A stretch of 31,216 bases of DNA from MGBC113645 sp036308445 (GTDB taxonomy: Bacteria; Bacillota_I; Bacilli_A; Erysipelotrichales; Coprobacillaceae), in contig JAXJVS010000071.1 of the NCBI GenBank assembly GCA_036308445.1, positions 1 through 31,216 on the forward strand, read 5' to 3'. The translations under genes were made by a program, and so were the position numbers. Below are positions 23,198-31,216 of the stretch, piece after piece. The notes under the pieces were generated by a model. It searched no databases and had not been told where the DNA came from. It saw only the letters and a list, made by a program, of their open reading frames with translations. How positions within the stretch are numbered: position 1 is the stretch's first letter; every line of letters starts with the position of its first letter.

Positions 23198-24247
23198 ATG
23201 AAAGTCAATTTAGGAAAAGATAGTTATGATATCATTATTGAACAAGGAGTATTAGATCATTTAATAGAACATATTAGCCCTTTATTTAAAGGTGCTAAGG
23301 TTGTGATTATCTCTGATGATAATGTTTATCCTATTTATGGTGAGAAAATAAAACAACAGTTACAAACAAAATATCAAGTTGGTGAAATCATATTACCACA
23401 TGGTGAGAAAACAAAAAGATTTGATATTCTACCATCTATCTACAGTCAATTACTTTCATTTCAGCTTACAAGAACTGATTTAATTATAGCTTTAGGTGGA
23501 GGAGTTATAGGAGATTTGGCAGGCTTTGTTGCAAGTAGTTTCTTAAGAGGTGTAAAGCTTGTACAAATTCCTACTTCTTTACTTGCTCAAGTTGACTCAA
23601 GCGTTGGAGGAAAAGTGGCTGTAGATTTACCTGAAGGTAAAAATCTAGTTGGTGCTTTTAAACATCCTAGTCTTGTTTTAATTGATCCACTTACATTAAA
23701 AACATTAAATCCTAAGTTTATTAATGATGGTATGGGTGAAGTCATTAAATATGGATGTATTAGAGATAAAGAATTATTTAATAAATTATCAAATTATAAT
23801 AATTTTGATGATTTATATAAAGATATAGATGAAATTATAACAACATGTGTTGATATTAAAAGGGATGTTGTTGAGAAGGATTTATATGATTTTGGTGATC
23901 GTTTATTACTAAACTTTGGTCATACTTTAGCTCATGCTATTGAACAGTATTATCATTATGAAAACTATTCACATGGTGAAGCAGTCGCTATAGGAATGGT
24001 TCAATTAACAAGAATTGCTGAAAAAAAAGGTTTAACAAAAGAAGGAACATCATTAAAGATAGAAGATGTATTAAAAAGATATAATTTACCTACCAAATCT
24101 AACATAACAACAAATAAATTATATCAAGCAATTAATTTAGATAAGAAAAACATTAATAAGAAATTATCATATATATTATTAAATCAGATAGGAGATGCTT
24201 ATGTATATCCTGATGATTTATCATTTATAGAAGGAGAAGAAGTTTAA
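23198..24247 (+). CDS. aroB: 3-dehydroquinate synthase
   Basis: Converts DAHP to 3-dehydroquinate with NAD and a divalent metal. 349 residues, normal. NAD-binding GGGVIGDLAGFVAS (100-113), substrate residues around QVDSSVGGKVAVD, and the metal ligands E181, H242 (NFGHTLAHAIE) and H259 (YSHGEAVAIG). Two ATGs are possible; AAGGAG (23184-23189) is 2 bases from ATG 23192 and 8 from ATG 23198, so the second is chosen. It directly follows aroF and ends where aroA starts. Confidence 0.96.
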   Translation: MKVNLGKDSYDIIIEQGVLDHLIEHISPLFKGAKVVIISDDNVYPIYGEKIKQQLQTKYQVGEIILPHGEKTKRFDILPSIYSQLLSFQLTRTDLIIALGGGVIGDLAGFVASSFLRGVKLVQIPTSLLAQVDSSVGGKVAVDLPEGKNLVGAFKHPSLVLIDPLTLKTLNPKFINDGMGEVIKYGCIRDKELFNKLSNYNNFDDLYKDIDEIITTCVDIKRDVVEKDLYDFGDRLLLNFGHTLAHAIEQYYHYENYSHGEAVAIGMVQLTRIAEKKGLTKEGTSLKIEDVLKRYNLPTKSNITTNKLYQAINLDKKNINKKLSYILLNQIGDAYVYPDDLSFIEGEEV

Positions 24248-25510
24248 ATGAGTTCAATCACATTAACGCCAACAAAGATAAAAGGAAATGTTCAAATACC
24301 ACCATCAAAGAGCTTAGCACATCGCGCAATTATTTGCGCTTCACTTGCTAGAGGGAGAAGTATTGTTAGAAATGTAGAATATTCTAAAGATATAAAAGCA
24401 ACTATTTCTTGTATGAAAGAATTAGGAACGATAATATTTGAACATGAAGACTATTTAGAAATTGATGGGACAACAACTTTCTTTAAAAATAAATGTGAAA
24501 TGAATTGCGAAGAATCAGGATCAACTCTTAGATTTATGATTCCTATTTCATTAGTAGATTTTGCTAATGTTCACTATACAGGTAAAGGACAATTAGGTAA
24601 AAGACCATTAGATGTATACTATAAAATCTTTGATTCACAAAAGATTCCTTATTTATATAAAGAAAATGTATTAGATTTATATATTCAAGGAAAATTATCT
24701 AGCGATGAATTTTATATTCCAGGGGATGTATCTTCGCAGTTTATTAGTGGATTATTATTTGCTTTACCTTTATTAGAGGGTGATTCGATTATTCATATTA
24801 CTTCTCCATTACAATCAAAAGGCTATATTGATTTAACATTACAGATGTTAAATCAATATGGAATTGAAGTAGAATATAAAGATAATGATTTCTATGTTAA
24901 GGGAAATCAAAGTTATAAGCCTTGTGACTATACAATTGAAGGTGATTATTCGCAGGCGGCATTTTATTTGGTTGCTGGAGCTTTAAATAATGATGTAGTC
25001 TTAGAGGGACTTAATTTAAAGAGTTTACAAGGAGATAAAGAAGCTATTGAAATTCTTGAAAGAATGGGTTGTGAATTCATAGGAGCTGATAATGGGTATA
25101 AAATCGTATGTAAAGAACTTATTGCAACAGATATAGATGCTTCGCAATGTCCTGATATTATTCCGGTTATAGCTTTAGCATGTGCTAATGCAAAAGGAAG
25201 TTCAAGAATTTATAATGCGAAAAGATTAAGAATTAAAGAATGTGATCGTTTAAGTGCAACAGTAGAAGTATTAAAGCAATTAGGAATTAATGCTATTGAA
25301 AAAGATGATGAAATGATTATTGATGGAGGAGAAGTGTTAGGTGGACATGTTTCTTCTTATAATGATCATCGTATGGCAATGATGGAAGCTATTGCTTCAA
25401 CAGTAGCAATGAATGATATTATTATAGATAATAAAGAATGTGTTAAAAAATCTTATCCAAGTTTCTGGGAACATTTTAAAATGTTAGGAGGAAAAACGAA
25501 TGAGTGCTAA
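24248..25510 (+). CDS. aroA: EPSP synthase (3-phosphoshikimate 1-carboxyvinyltransferase)
   Basis: Joins shikimate 3-phosphate and PEP, the sixth step of the pathway and the target of glyphosate. 420 residues. Signatures: PPSKSLAHRA (18-27), ESGSTLRFM (89-97), GQLGKRPLD (114-122), GDVSSQFISG (159-168), KECDRLSA and NDHRMAM near the end. ESGSTLRF replaces the NAGTA loop of E. coli-type enzymes, a variant seen in Clostridia-type sequences. It follows aroB with no gap and overlaps aroC by 11 bases. Confidence 0.97.
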   Translation: MSSITLTPTKIKGNVQIPPSKSLAHRAIICASLARGRSIVRNVEYSKDIKATISCMKELGTIIFEHEDYLEIDGTTTFFKNKCEMNCEESGSTLRFMIPISLVDFANVHYTGKGQLGKRPLDVYYKIFDSQKIPYLYKENVLDLYIQGKLSSDEFYIPGDVSSQFISGLLFALPLLEGDSIIHITSPLQSKGYIDLTLQMLNQYGIEVEYKDNDFYVKGNQSYKPCDYTIEGDYSQAAFYLVAGALNNDVVLEGLNLKSLQGDKEAIEILERMGCEFIGADNGYKIVCKELIATDIDASQCPDIIPVIALACANAKGSSRIYNAKRLRIKECDRLSATVEVLKQLGINAIEKDDEMIIDGGEVLGGHVSSYNDHRMAMMEAIASTVAMNDIIIDNKECVKKSYPSFWEHFKMLGGKTNEC

Positions 25511-26576
25511 CTGGGGTAAAAATATAGAATTATCTTTATTTGGCGAAAGTCATGGTAAAGCAATTGGTATTGTCATTGGTAATCTTCCAGCAGGTATAAA
25601 ACTAGATTTAGAAGCAATAAAAAAAGATTTATCTAGGAGAGCACCAGGTAAAAACAAAATGTCCACTGCAAGAAAAGAAAAAGATGAAGTAGAAATTATA
25701 AGTGGAGTGATTGATGGTGTAACAACAGGAGCACCATTAGTTGGAATGATTTATAATAGTGATCAACATTCAAAAGATTATTCTTATTTAAAAGAATTAA
25801 TGAGACCTGGTCATAGTGATTATAGTGCTTATGAAAAATATCATGGTTTTAATGATGTGAGAGGTGGCGGACATTTTTCTGGTAGATTAACTGCACCAAT
25901 AGTTTTTGCTGGGGCAATCGCTAAACAAATATTAAAACAACAAGGTATATATGTAGGGGCCCATATTCAAAGTATAAAAGATGTTTATGATGAATCTTTT
26001 AGTGTCAATATTTCCGAGGAAATGTTAGAAAACCTGTTACTTAAACAATATCCAACAATTAATGATGAAGTATTTACAAAAATGCAGGAGACAATTGAAG
26101 AAGCAAGATTAAACCAAAATTCAGTGGGAGGAACAATAGAATGTGCTATTATTAATGTTCCTGCTGGTATTGGCAATCCATTCTTTGATTCAGTTGAAGC
26201 TCATTTATCTCAGTTATTATTTTCAATTCCAGCAGTAAAAAGTGTAAGCTTTGGTCTAGGTGAAAAAATAACTGAATTATATGGTAGTGAAGCTAATGAT
26301 AGTTATTATTATGATGGAGATATTGTAAAAACAAAGACTAATAATAATGGTGGAATATTAGGTGGTATTAGTAACGGTATGCCTATTGTATTTAAAGTTG
26401 GTATTAAACCTACTCCATCAGTGTCTTTAAAACAAGATACTATAAATGTAAAAACAAAAGAAAACTCAACATTAGAAATAAAAGGAAGGCATGATCCATG
26501 TATAGTGCCTAGAGCTATTGTAGTTGTAGAAGCAATGGCAGCACTAGGAATATTGGATATGATTGGATATCAATGA
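25500..26576 (+). CDS. aroC: Chorismate synthase
   Basis: Makes chorismate from EPSP using reduced flavin as a catalyst. 358 residues, typical. Conserved motifs: FGESHGKAIG (14-23, with catalytic H18), RRAPGKNKMSTARKEKD (46-62), RPGHSDYSAYEKY (102-114, second His H105), RGGGHFSGRLTAP (121-133) and the C-terminal RHDPCIVPRA. GGAGG lies just before the start, inside the end of aroA. Its TGA stop overlaps the pheA ATG. Confidence 0.97.
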   Translation: MSANWGKNIELSLFGESHGKAIGIVIGNLPAGIKLDLEAIKKDLSRRAPGKNKMSTARKEKDEVEIISGVIDGVTTGAPLVGMIYNSDQHSKDYSYLKELMRPGHSDYSAYEKYHGFNDVRGGGHFSGRLTAPIVFAGAIAKQILKQQGIYVGAHIQSIKDVYDESFSVNISEEMLENLLLKQYPTINDEVFTKMQETIEEARLNQNSVGGTIECAIINVPAGIGNPFFDSVEAHLSQLLFSIPAVKSVSFGLGEKITELYGSEANDSYYYDGDIVKTKTNNNGGILGGISNGMPIVFKVGIKPTPSVSLKQDTINVKTKENSTLEIKGRHDPCIVPRAIVVVEAMAALGILDMIGYQ

Positions 26577-27694
26577 AAGATTTAAATCAATGTAGAAAAG
26601 AAATCGATGAAATCGATGAACAATTAATTAAACTTTTTGAAAAAAGAATGGGTATCGCAAAAGATGTAGTCACTTATAAATTAGCAAAAGATATGGAAAT
26701 TTTTCAGCCAGATAGAGAAATTCAGGTCATTGAAAAGAATGTAAAGCGTATTGAAAAAGAAGAATTAAAAGACTATGCACAATTATTCATTCAAAATATG
26801 ATGAATATTTCTAAGTCATATCAAGCGACATTTGTGCCACCTAGATCAAGAATTGAATTATATCCACCTAAGAATAATGATATTATCGTTGGGTTTCAAG
26901 GCGTACCTGGAAGTTTTTCTGAAGCTGCATTAGATAAGTATTTTAGTGAAGATACAAAAAGAAAAAATTATGATCATTTTGAAGATGTATTTATAGCATT
27001 AAAAAATAAAGAAATTGATTATGGAATTGTACCATTAGAGAATTCTTCTACAGGAGCTATTAATGATAATTATGATTTAATTAGAGATTATGGTTTTTAT
27101 ACTGTTGGAGAACAAAGTATATCTATTGCTCAACATCTATTAGGTATTAAAGGTGCAAAGATTGAAGACTTAAAAGAAGTTTATTCTCATCCACAAGGAT
27201 TGTTACAGACTTCTAAGTTTTTAAAAAGTCATTCATATATTACACAAGTGAAATATGCTAATACTGCTATGGCTGCAAAATATGTTGCTGATACTAATAA
27301 TCCTGAATTATGCGCTATTGCTTCTAAGAAAGCTGCTGAATTATACGGATTAGAAGTATTGGCTGAGAATATTCAAAACGCTAAAACAAATCATACAAGA
27401 TTTATTATCTTTGGTGAACATCTAGAAAAAAATGAAGAAGCTAATTGCGTTTCAGTTGTTTTTACTTTAGCACATAGAGTAGGAGCTTTATATCAAGTTA
27501 TGAAGATTATTAATGATCATCAGATTAATCTATTAAGAATAGAATCTAGACCAGTACAACATACACCATGGGAATATTATTTTTATGTGGATTTTGAAGG
27601 TCATGTAGAAGATGTTAATATTTTATTAGCATTAGAAGATATGTTAGCTCATACAAATACCCTTAGAGTTTTGGGAAATTATGCAAAGAAATAA
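26573..27694 (+). CDS. pheA: Bifunctional chorismate mutase / prephenate dehydratase
   Basis: Takes chorismate to phenylpyruvate for phenylalanine. 373 residues, three domains in the order of E. coli P-protein: AroQ-type chorismate mutase (about 1-85, CRKEIDEIDEQLIKLFEKR), prephenate dehydratase (about 104-282, GFQGVPGSFSEAA, VPLENSSTGAI, TRF at 275-277) and a C-terminal ACT domain (about 292-373, GALYQVM, RIESRP at 322-327) for phenylalanine feedback. Most Bacilli have separate enzymes, so the fusion is informative. ATGA overlap with aroC. Confidence 0.96.
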   Translation: MKDLNQCRKEIDEIDEQLIKLFEKRMGIAKDVVTYKLAKDMEIFQPDREIQVIEKNVKRIEKEELKDYAQLFIQNMMNISKSYQATFVPPRSRIELYPPKNNDIIVGFQGVPGSFSEAALDKYFSEDTKRKNYDHFEDVFIALKNKEIDYGIVPLENSSTGAINDNYDLIRDYGFYTVGEQSISIAQHLLGIKGAKIEDLKEVYSHPQGLLQTSKFLKSHSYITQVKYANTAMAAKYVADTNNPELCAIASKKAAELYGLEVLAENIQNAKTNHTRFIIFGEHLEKNEEANCVSVVFTLAHRVGALYQVMKIINDHQINLLRIESRPVQHTPWEYYFYVDFEGHVEDVNILLALEDMLAHTNTLRVLGNYAKK

Positions 27695-27703
27695 GGAATG
27701 ATT

Positions 27704-28192
27704 ATGAAAAATATTGTTTTAATCGGAATTATGGGTTGTGGAAAAACAACAATTTCTAAACTATTAAGTGAAAGATTAAATCGTCCAATGATTGATTTAG
27801 ATGAATATTTAGTTAATAAATATAAGATGACTATACCTGAAATGTTTGATATTTCTGAAAATTATTTTAGAGAAAGAGAAACAGAATGTTGTCAAGATGC
27901 TTCGCTATTAGATGGATATATTATTTCTACTGGTGGTGGCGTTGTTAAGAAAGAAGAAAATATAGAGTATTTGAAAAAAAATGGTATTATTATCTATATT
28001 GATAGACCAATTATAAATATATTAGAAGATGTAGATACAGCTTCTAGACCATTATTAAAAGATGGTCCAGATAAATTATATGAATTATACAATCAACGAC
28101 ATGACTTATATTTAAAAGCATGTGATTATCATTTGATTAATGATAATACAATTGAAGATATTCTTAACCAGATTTTTAAAATAATGTCATAG
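27704..28192 (+). CDS. aroK: Shikimate kinase
   Basis: Phosphorylates shikimate at O3. 162 residues, small P-loop kinase. Walker A GIMGCGKTT (8-16), substrate-binding D32/D34 (IDLDEYL), the Arg in FRERE near 57, GGG at 77-79 and the lid Arg in SRPLL. An ATG at 27698 directly abuts the Shine-Dalgarno AAGGA (27693-27697), whereas ATG 27704 is six bases from it, so the second is preferred. Last gene of the aro operon; no clear terminator follows before 28237. Confidence 0.95.
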   Translation: MKNIVLIGIMGCGKTTISKLLSERLNRPMIDLDEYLVNKYKMTIPEMFDISENYFRERETECCQDASLLDGYIISTGGGVVKKEENIEYLKKNGIIIYIDRPIINILEDVDTASRPLLKDGPDKLYELYNQRHDLYLKACDYHLINDNTIEDILNQIFKIMS

Positions 28193-28211
28193 AAAATTCA
28201 TAATGGAACCT

Positions 28212-28217
28212 TATAAT
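28212..28217 (+). promoter_or_regulatory. Possible -10 of the TIM-barrel gene
   Basis: TATAAT at 28212-28217, about 20 bases before the start codon at 28237. No good -35 box is seen at 16-18 bases (TAGAAA at 17), so this is a weak call. If false, the gene is read through from aroK, since the 44-base gap has no terminator. Confidence 0.35.
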
Positions 28218-28236
28218 GGATATGAGGTGAAGAATT

Positions 28237-28914
28237 ATGGAAAAAGTTATGCCTAGAGTACAATCTAAGCTAAGACATATAGTGGAAGTTCCTAAATGCA
28301 TATATGGAGCTTCAGGAATCATCGTTAATGGAAAACGAGTTAAGTCATTAGTTTTTTCTACTGATGTTGCGATTATTGCTAATTGTAATGCTGATGCAGT
28401 CATTGCAGTGTATCCATTTACGCCAACTTTACAAATTACTAAATCAATTATTGAAGTTTCTCATAAACCAGTATTTGCAGGTGTTGGTGGTGGAACAACA
28501 ATGGGACCTAGAGTTATGAAGATTGCTTTAGATGCTGAATTAAATGGCGCTTGGGCAGTTGTTTTAAATGCTCCTACTAAAACAGAGTTTGTAAAAGAAT
28601 TAGCAAAAGCAGTAGATATTCCAATAGTACTAACAATAGTCTCTTTGGATGAACCATTAGAAGAAAGAATGTTGTATAGTGGTGCTGATATTGTCAACGT
28701 ATCTGGTGGAAAAAATACTGTCGATATTGTAAAAGCATTAAGAAAGATTGATTCTGATTTTCCAATTATTGCGACAGGTGGTCCTACAGAAGAAACAATT
28801 AAAGAAGTTATTGCAGCAGGGGCTAATGCTGTTACATATACACCACCTACAAATGGTGAAATCTTCAAAGGTATGATGGAAAAATATAGAAAACAATGTA
28901 GTGAACATGAATAA
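28237..28914 (+). CDS. Beta/alpha-barrel protein of unknown function
   Basis: 225 residues; strand-helix alternation and glycine loops of a small TIM barrel. Conspicuous motifs: VPKCIYGASGI (18-28), GVGGGTTMGPR (82-92), NVSGGKN (154-160) and IATGGPTEETI (178-188); the last two resemble phosphate-binding loops at the ends of barrel strands 7 and 8. I remember similar proteins annotated simply as hydrolase in Firmicutes, which I cannot confirm. Start supported by GAGGTGA. Its position behind aroK and before thyA does not assign a substrate. Confidence 0.85.
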   Translation: MEKVMPRVQSKLRHIVEVPKCIYGASGIIVNGKRVKSLVFSTDVAIIANCNADAVIAVYPFTPTLQITKSIIEVSHKPVFAGVGGGTTMGPRVMKIALDAELNGAWAVVLNAPTKTEFVKELAKAVDIPIVLTIVSLDEPLEERMLYSGADIVNVSGGKNTVDIVKALRKIDSDFPIIATGGPTEETIKEVIAAGANAVTYTPPTNGEIFKGMMEKYRKQCSEHE

Positions 28915-28918
28915 ATAG

Positions 28919-28959
28919 GCAATAATAAAGTTCGAATGAGACTTTATTATTGCTTTTTT
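28919..28959 (+). terminator. Terminator after the TIM-barrel gene
   Basis: A perfect 13-base stem (28919-28931 with 28941-28953), a nine-base loop and six T (28954-28959). It starts four bases after the stop codon and ends the aro/TIM-barrel transcription unit ahead of thyA. Confidence 0.93.
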
Positions 28960-28962
28960 ATA

Positions 28963-28971
28963 TGTTAGAAT
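28963..28971 (+). promoter_or_regulatory. Possible extended -10 promoter of thyA
   Basis: TGT-TAGAAT (28963-28971), an extended -10 about 18 bases before the thyA start. The -35 region falls in the preceding terminator (TTTATT) and is weak. A promoter is needed here because a strong terminator lies immediately upstream. Confidence 0.45.
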
Positions 28972-28989
28972 AAACAACGAGGTGGAATG

Positions 28990-29877
28990 ATGAAAGAATA
29001 TTTAGAAATGTGTAAACATATATTAGAAAATGGTGAAGATAGAGATGATCGTACTGGTACTGGAACAAGAAGTGTGTTTGGGTATCAGACACGTTATGAT
29101 TTAAGAGAAGGTTTTCCTTTAATGACCACTAAAAAGATGTTTTTAAGACCTTTAGCAGAAGAATTATTATGGTTTATTAAAGGTGATACAAATATTAAAT
29201 ATTTAGTAGATAGAAATGTAAAAATATGGAATGAATGGCCTTATGAAGCATTTAAAAAATCAGAAGATTTTAAAGGTGAAACTTTAGAAGAATTTGTTGC
29301 AAAAATAAAAGAGTTACCTGCTAATGATCCTTTTGTTGTGAAATATGGAGAATTAGGACCTGTTTATGGCAAACAATGGCGTGATTTCAATGGGCAAGGA
29401 ATAGATCAAGTTGCGAAGTTAGTAGATTCTTTAAAGAATAATCCATTCTCAAGAAGACATATTATTTGTGCATGGAATCCGGCCGAAGTTGATCAGATGG
29501 CATTGCCACCATGCCACTCATTCTTACAGTTCTATGTCTCTAATGATAAGAAATATCTTTCTTGTCAATTGTATCAAAGAAGTGCAGATACTTTTTTAGG
29601 AGTACCTTTTAATATTGCTTCTTATGCATTAATGACAGAAATGTTAGCACAAGTTTGTGGATATGAAGCTAAGGAATTTATTCATACTATTGGTGATGCT
29701 CATATTTATAAAGATCACTTTGATGTTGTAAAGGAACAAATTTCTAGAACTCCATTAAAGAGATGTAAGTTAGTATTGAATAAAGATATTGATAATATTT
29801 TTGATTTTACTATTAATGATATTAAGATTGAAGATTATCAAAGTTATGGAAAATTAGTAGGAAAGGTGAGTGTATAA
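28990..29877 (+). CDS. thyA: Thymidylate synthase
   Basis: Methylates dUMP to dTMP using methylene-tetrahydrofolate, leaving dihydrofolate. 295 residues, between the 264 of E. coli and the 316 of Lactobacillus casei; the difference is an insert at about 84-117. Catalytic C175 in LPPCHSFLQF, phosphate-binding R21, R155 and R156 (FSRRHI), N208 (VPFNIASY). ATG 28990 is four bases from AGGTGG and preferred over ATG 28987, which abuts it. The stop and the next ATG share one base (TAATG). Confidence 0.97.
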   Translation: MKEYLEMCKHILENGEDRDDRTGTGTRSVFGYQTRYDLREGFPLMTTKKMFLRPLAEELLWFIKGDTNIKYLVDRNVKIWNEWPYEAFKKSEDFKGETLEEFVAKIKELPANDPFVVKYGELGPVYGKQWRDFNGQGIDQVAKLVDSLKNNPFSRRHIICAWNPAEVDQMALPPCHSFLQFYVSNDKKYLSCQLYQRSADTFLGVPFNIASYALMTEMLAQVCGYEAKEFIHTIGDAHIYKDHFDVVKEQISRTPLKRCKLVLNKDIDNIFDFTINDIKIEDYQSYGKLVGKVSV

Positions 29878-30344
29878 TGATTAGTATTATTGTTGCTATG
29901 GATGATGATCAATTAATCGGTAAAAAAGATTCATCTAATGGTATGCCATGGGTGAATAAAGAGGATTTAAAACATTTTAAAGATACAACAATAGGCAAGA
30001 CTATTCTAATGGGATATACAACATATCAGGCAATAGGAAGACCATTACCTAATAGAAAAACAATTGTTGTATCATTTGAACCGTTTGAGGATGATAGAGT
30101 AGAAGTAAGAACTTCTTTAGAAGAAGTAGTAAATGAATATAAAGAAAAAAATGAAGATTTATTTATTTCTGGAGGAGCTTCTATCTATAGACAATGTTTA
30201 CCCCTTGTTGATCAATTATTAATTTCTCGAATTCCGGGATCTCATACAGGTGAAACTTATTTCCCGGATTTTAATGGCTATGGTTTTGAATTAAAAGAAA
30301 GTGTCCCTTTTGAAACATTTACGCTTCAAATGTACAGAAAGTAG
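29877..30344 (+). CDS. folA: Dihydrofolate reductase
   Basis: Regenerates tetrahydrofolate from the dihydrofolate made by ThyA; target of trimethoprim. 155 residues, normal. W25 and catalytic D30 in GMPWVNKEDLKHF, GRPLPNR (54-60) and the FISGGASIY nucleotide loop (96-104). The segment that usually reads MGRxT, with Arg and a neighbour gripping the NADPH 2'-phosphate, reads MGYTTY (45-50), and SFEPFEDD follows where Ser/Gln is usual. Cofactor preference may be altered. Coupled to thyA by a one-base overlap. Confidence 0.95.
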   Translation: MISIIVAMDDDQLIGKKDSSNGMPWVNKEDLKHFKDTTIGKTILMGYTTYQAIGRPLPNRKTIVVSFEPFEDDRVEVRTSLEEVVNEYKEKNEDLFISGGASIYRQCLPLVDQLLISRIPGSHTGETYFPDFNGYGFELKESVPFETFTLQMYRK

Positions 30345-30351
30345 GTATTAT

Positions 30352-31074
30352 ATGAAAAGATTAGTATTATTGATAATGAAATTTTCAGTAAAAATATTTT
30401 TCTGGTTAAAGAAAATTAAAAAGATGACTTATGATGAAAGTATTAGTAGAGAAGAAAAATATGCTTATTTACATAGAATTATTAAAGAAGTTGTTGGTGG
30501 GTCAGGTGTTGATTTAAAATGTTATGGTATAGAAAATTTACCTGAAGAACAAGGATATTTAATTACTCCTAATCATCAAGGAATGTTTGATGCTTTAGCA
30601 TTACTTTCTACACATCCTACACCAATGTCTGCAGTTTTAAAACAAGAATTAGTGGGAAAACCAATTGTTGGAACTGTTATTGATTATATTGAAGCATTAC
30701 CTATGGATAGATCTAATCTAAGAGCTTCTATGAAAGTTATTAAGGAAGTAACAAGAAGATTAGAAAAAGGATATAATTATGTTATTTTCCCTGAAGGCAC
30801 AAGATCTAAACAAGGAAATCAGATGTTAGAATTTAAAGGTGGTAGTTTTAAAGCTGTTATTGATGCAAAAAAACCAATTGTTCCAGTAGCTTTAATTGAT
30901 TGTTATAAACCTTTTGATAAAGAGGTAAAAGGTAAAATTGTAGCTCAGATTCATTACTTAAAACCAATGTATTATGATGAATATAAAAATATGTCAAGTG
31001 TTGAAATCGCAAAAGCAGTACAATCAAGAATTCAAGCATGTATTGATGAAAATGCAAAAAAAAACATTGCATGA
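30352..31074 (+). CDS. plsC: 1-acylglycerol-3-phosphate acyltransferase (PlsC family)
   Basis: Membrane-associated acyltransferase that makes phosphatidic acid from lysophosphatidate. 240 residues. HX4D motif in NHQGMFD (H75, D80), FPEGTRS (146-152) and the IVPVAL strand are all present; a hydrophobic N-terminal segment (about 4-20) likely anchors it. ATG 30352 is chosen over an in-frame GTG at 30301, which lies inside folA; the Shine-Dalgarno (AGTAGGT) is weak. Its TGA stop sits in its own terminator loop. No role link with folA beyond sharing the transcript. Confidence 0.92.
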   Translation: MKRLVLLIMKFSVKIFFWLKKIKKMTYDESISREEKYAYLHRIIKEVVGGSGVDLKCYGIENLPEEQGYLITPNHQGMFDALALLSTHPTPMSAVLKQELVGKPIVGTVIDYIEALPMDRSNLRASMKVIKEVTRRLEKGYNYVIFPEGTRSKQGNQMLEFKGGSFKAVIDAKKPIVPVALIDCYKPFDKEVKGKIVAQIHYLKPMYYDEYKNMSSVEIAKAVQSRIQACIDENAKKNIA

Positions 31075-31088
31075 AGCAATGTTTTTTT
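31058..31088 (+). terminator. Terminator overlapping the plsC stop codon
   Basis: A 13-base stem of seven A plus CATTGC (31058-31070) pairs with GCAATG plus seven T (31076-31088), loop ATGAA. The plsC stop TGA (31072-31074) lies within the loop. The A-run also makes it usable from the other strand. Confidence 0.92.
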
Positions 31089-31101
31089 ATTATAAAAGAA
31101 A

Positions 31102-31122
31102 ACCATGTGCTATGCACATGGT
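31102..31122 (-). terminator. Hairpin, possible minus-strand terminator
   Basis: ACCATGTGC (31102-31110) pairs perfectly with GCACATGGT (31114-31122) around TAT. On the plus strand no T-run follows. On the minus strand the hairpin is followed by TTTTCTTTT, so it looks like a terminator for leftward transcription, though no leftward gene is visible in the window. Confidence 0.45.
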
Positions 31123-31161
31123 CTAAAAAAGCTTTAAGCGATGGTGAGAAAAAACCTCCAA

Positions 31162-31170
31162 TGATATAAT
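31162..31170 (+). promoter_or_regulatory. Extended -10 promoter for the gene beyond the right edge
   Basis: TGA-TATAAT (31162-31170), an extended -10; the -35 (TGGTGA, 31142-31147) is poor. The start near 31177 falls in a small hairpin TGTGG/CCACA (31174-31178 with 31186-31190). AAAGGAGG (31201-31208) is a strong ribosome binding site, so a gene probably starts at or just after 31217. Its identity cannot be seen. Confidence 0.7.
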
Positions 31171-31216
31171 AGATGTGGCTGGCAACCACAAATAGAAATC
31201 AAAGGAGGTATCTCAA

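Noticed and set aside
1..31216. Mobile elements, prophage, tRNA or rRNA genes, defence systems
   Set aside because: No transposase, integrase, terminal inverted repeats, cloverleaf or CRISPR spacing was seen on either strand; gene content is housekeeping throughout.

Overview
The window comes from a low-GC Gram-positive bacterium (Firmicutes). Gene order, strongly A/T-ending codons, a T-box leader, S14 and L36 of the four-ligand zinc type, and the ECF transporter module after rplQ all fit. TGA is used as a stop (ecfT, aroC, plsC), so this is the standard bacterial code and not the Mycoplasma code. My inference, untested by any search, is Erysipelotrichia (Coprobacillus/Erysipelotrichaceae-like).

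Region 1 (1-14649) is the S10-spc-alpha ribosomal protein supercluster on the + strand: a consensus promoter, a folded leader, then rpsJ to rplQ (30 genes including secY, adk, map, infA, rpmJ and rpoA), ending at a strong terminator. Order is canonical. The odd part is a Lys/Arg-rich pentapeptide-repeat extension at the N-terminus of S5.

Region 2 (14650-15782) is a decayed gap. It holds a wrecked coding remnant, a perfect hairpin terminator, and a pseudogene that reads as an RpiR-type regulator broken across three frames.

Region 3 (15783-19903) has its own consensus promoter and encodes the vitamin ECF transporter energizing module (ecfA1-ecfA2-ecfT), truA and a PHP-family histidinol-phosphatase-like protein, all overlapping. 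It ends at a palindromic terminator shared with a small leftward gene of unknown function (20242-19934). That gene is divergent from an LCP (LytR-CpsA-Psr) cell-wall ligase gene.

Region 4 (21862-28192) is a chorismate/phenylalanine operon: promoter, T-box leader with a UAC (tyrosine) specifier and UGGU acceptor bulge, then aroF-aroB-aroA-aroC-pheA-aroK. aroD, aroE and tyrA are not here. aroF has codon use strikingly unlike its neighbours.

Region 5 (28193-31216) holds a TIM-barrel protein of unknown function, then thyA-folA-plsC (dTMP, tetrahydrofolate, phosphatidate), a terminator, and the promoter, leader and ribosome binding site of a gene starting just beyond the right edge.

Most of the window is housekeeping. 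I see no phage, insertion sequence, CRISPR array, tRNA or rRNA gene. The points most worth following are the aroF codon mosaic under tyrosine T-box control, the S5 extension, the DHFR cofactor-site changes, and two conserved-looking proteins of unknown function.
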